Of a stretch of 64,000 nt of DNA, positions 62,879 to 64,000 are shown in pieces (the first letter of the stretch is position 1; each line of letters opens with the position of its first letter). A program made the position numbers and the translations under genes. The notes under the pieces are model-generated. The model made no database searches, was not told the DNA's origin, and worked only from the letters and a program-made list of their open reading frames with translations. Source of the stretch: Streptomyces sp. B1I3 (lineage in GTDB: Bacteria; Actinomycetota; Actinomycetes; Streptomycetales; Streptomycetaceae); contig NZ_JAUSYD010000001.1 in NCBI RefSeq assembly GCF_030816615.1, positions 4,734,501-4,798,500 on the forward strand, given 5' to 3'.

Positions 62879-63859
62879 CTAGTCGCCCTGCTCCTCGAAG
62901 AGGCTCGTCACCGAACCGTCCTCGAAGACCTCCCGGACCGCACGAGCGATCGTCGGGGCGATGGACAGCACCGTGATCTTGTCGATCTCCAGCTCGCCCG
63001 GGGTCGGCAGGGTGTCCGTGAAGACGAACTCGCTCACCTTGGAGTTCTTCAGACGGTCCGCGGCGGGGCCGGACAGCACACCGTGCGTCGCCGTCACGAT
63101 GACGTCCTCCGCACCGTGCGCGAACAGGGCGTCGGCGGCGGCGCAGATCGTGCCGCCCGTATCGATCATGTCGTCCACCAGGACGCACACCCGGCCCTCG
63201 ACGTTACCGACCACCTCGTGGACGCTGACCTGGTTCGGCACGTCCTTGTCGCGGCGCTTGTGGACGATCGCCAGCGGCGCGTCCAGGCGGTCGCACCAGC
63301 GGTCGGCGACGCGCACCCGGCCGGCGTCCGGCGAGACGATCGTCAGCTTCGAGCGGTCGACCTTGGCACCGACGTAGTCGGCCAGTATCGGCAGCGCGAA
63401 AAGGTGGTCGACCGGGCCGTCGAAGAAGCCCTGGATCTGGTCCGTGTGCAGGTCGACGGTCAGGATGCGGTCGGCACCCGCCGTCTTCATCAGGTCCGCG
63501 ACCATGCGGGCCGAGATCGGCTCGCGGCCGCGGTGCTTCTTGTCCTGGCGGGCGTAGCCGTAGAACGGCACGATCACCGTGATGGAGCGGGCGGACGCGC
63601 GCTTGAGCGCGTCCAGCATGATCAGCTGCTCCATGATCCACTTGTTGATCGGAGCCGTGTGGCTCTGGATCAGGAAGCAGTCTGCACCGCGGGCGGACTC
63701 CTGGAACCGCACGTAGATCTCGCCGTTGGCGAAATCGAAGGCCTTCGTCGGCACGAGGCCGACACCCAGCTGATGTGCGACCTCCTCGGCCAGCTCGGGG
63801 TGGGCGCGGCCGGAGAAGAACATCAGTTTCTTCTCGCCGGTCGTCTTGATCCCGGTCAC
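62879..63859 (-). CDS. prs: Ribose-phosphate pyrophosphokinase
   Basis: 326 residues from the GTG giving MTGIKTTGEKKLMFFSGRAHPELA. It makes PRPP from ribose-5-phosphate and ATP. Markers: GRAHPELAEEVA, FDFANGEIYVRFQESARG, VPFYGYARQDKKHRGREPIS and TVDLHTDQIQGFFD (active site), and the PRPP loop VDDMIDTGGTI (about 228-238). The flanking order with rplY and pth is as in other Streptomyces. Confidence 0.96.
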   Translation of the reverse strand: MTGIKTTGEKKLMFFSGRAHPELAEEVAHQLGVGLVPTKAFDFANGEIYVRFQESARGADCFLIQSHTAPINKWIMEQLIMLDALKRASARSITVIVPFYGYARQDKKHRGREPISARMVADLMKTAGADRILTVDLHTDQIQGFFDGPVDHLFALPILADYVGAKVDRSKLTIVSPDAGRVRVADRWCDRLDAPLAIVHKRRDKDVPNQVSVHEVVGNVEGRVCVLVDDMIDTGGTICAAADALFAHGAEDVIVTATHGVLSGPAADRLKNSKVSEFVFTDTLPTPGELEIDKITVLSIAPTIARAVREVFEDGSVTSLFEEQGD

Positions 63860-63978
63860 AGCACAGTCTCCTCAGACGTGTATCTGGCCCCGCGCGCAGG
63901 TGTCCCGATGTGCGACGAGCCAGCCGAAATGGGTGAGCATCTATCACGGTACGCCGCCTCGGGCGCACCTGTTTCCGG

Positions 63979-64000
63979 TCAGCTTTCGCCGCCGGCCTCC
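63979..64000 (-). CDS. Probable 3' end of glmU
   Basis: Only the last few codons are in the window (EAGGES followed by TGA on the minus strand). glmU normally lies directly upstream of prs in Streptomyces, and the Ala/Glu/Ser-rich ending fits a GlmU tail. The rest of the gene is outside, so the name is an inference from gene order. Confidence 0.35.

Overview
The window is chromosomal DNA of a high-GC actinomycete, almost certainly a Streptomyces. GC content is very high, third codon positions are strongly G/C, GTG and TTG starts are common, and many gene pairs overlap by four bases. Several genes are actinobacterial or Streptomyces markers: a SepX-type membrane protein, an SsgA-like protein, a DUF574 methyltransferase, a tricorn-type protease and a tRNA gene without an encoded CCA. 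Most of the order looks like the conserved Streptomyces core, and no rRNA, transposase or CRISPR array is seen.

Layout. 1-7,214: 3' part of a penicillin acylase, 5-formyl-THF cyclo-ligase, then galU, moeA/glp, moaC, mog, a RimJ-like acetyltransferase and sepX. This links sugar-nucleotide and molybdopterin genes to a cell-division membrane protein. 7,300-10,804: tRNA-Ala(CGC), a flavoprotein, a DUF574 methyltransferase, a GNAT and exonuclease III, with two poorly coding gaps. 11,082-15,554: a MerR regulator divergent from a tightly coupled Baeyer-Villiger monooxygenase / hydrolase / SDR operon, then an MT0933-like antitoxin homologue. 16,042-22,991: tricorn protease, a TetR gene with two near-identical palindromes and an MMPL transporter, and an SsgA-like protein.

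23,104-25,768: an ECF-type metal transporter (NikMN-CbiQ-CbiO) under a probable nickel-responsive Nur box. 25,822-33,216: a beta-lactamase-fold hydrolase and SDR, an EamA permease with a 44-codon coupled upstream ORF, a penicillin-binding protein, and a protein mannosyltransferase whose 3' end is duplicated about 0.73 kb away, with a small ABM-like gene between the copies. 33,279-40,848: rsmI, a zinc-ribbon protein, tatD, an RpfB-like protein lacking its catalytic domain, ksgA, ispE, a lipoprotein and an ABC-F ATPase.

40,947-46,804: three tandem paralogues, each with a Pro/Gly-rich tail, one membrane helix and an outer beta-propeller. 47,056-55,128: a LuxR-type regulator with a degenerate receiver, a sodium:solute symporter with a small partner, the Leloir operon galT-galE-galK, a GNAT, a second LuxR regulator and a MarR regulator. 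55,217-64,000: a Tam-like methyltransferase, a fatty acid desaturase-TetR pair, ppc, a small membrane protein, pth, rplY, prs, and what is probably the very end of glmU.

The best leads are the pmt 3'-end duplication, the catalytically stripped RpfB at the conserved tatD-ksgA position, the alcohol-to-ketone-to-ester operon, the beta-propeller trio, and several unannotated operators (Nur, TetR, MarR, gal and desaturase).
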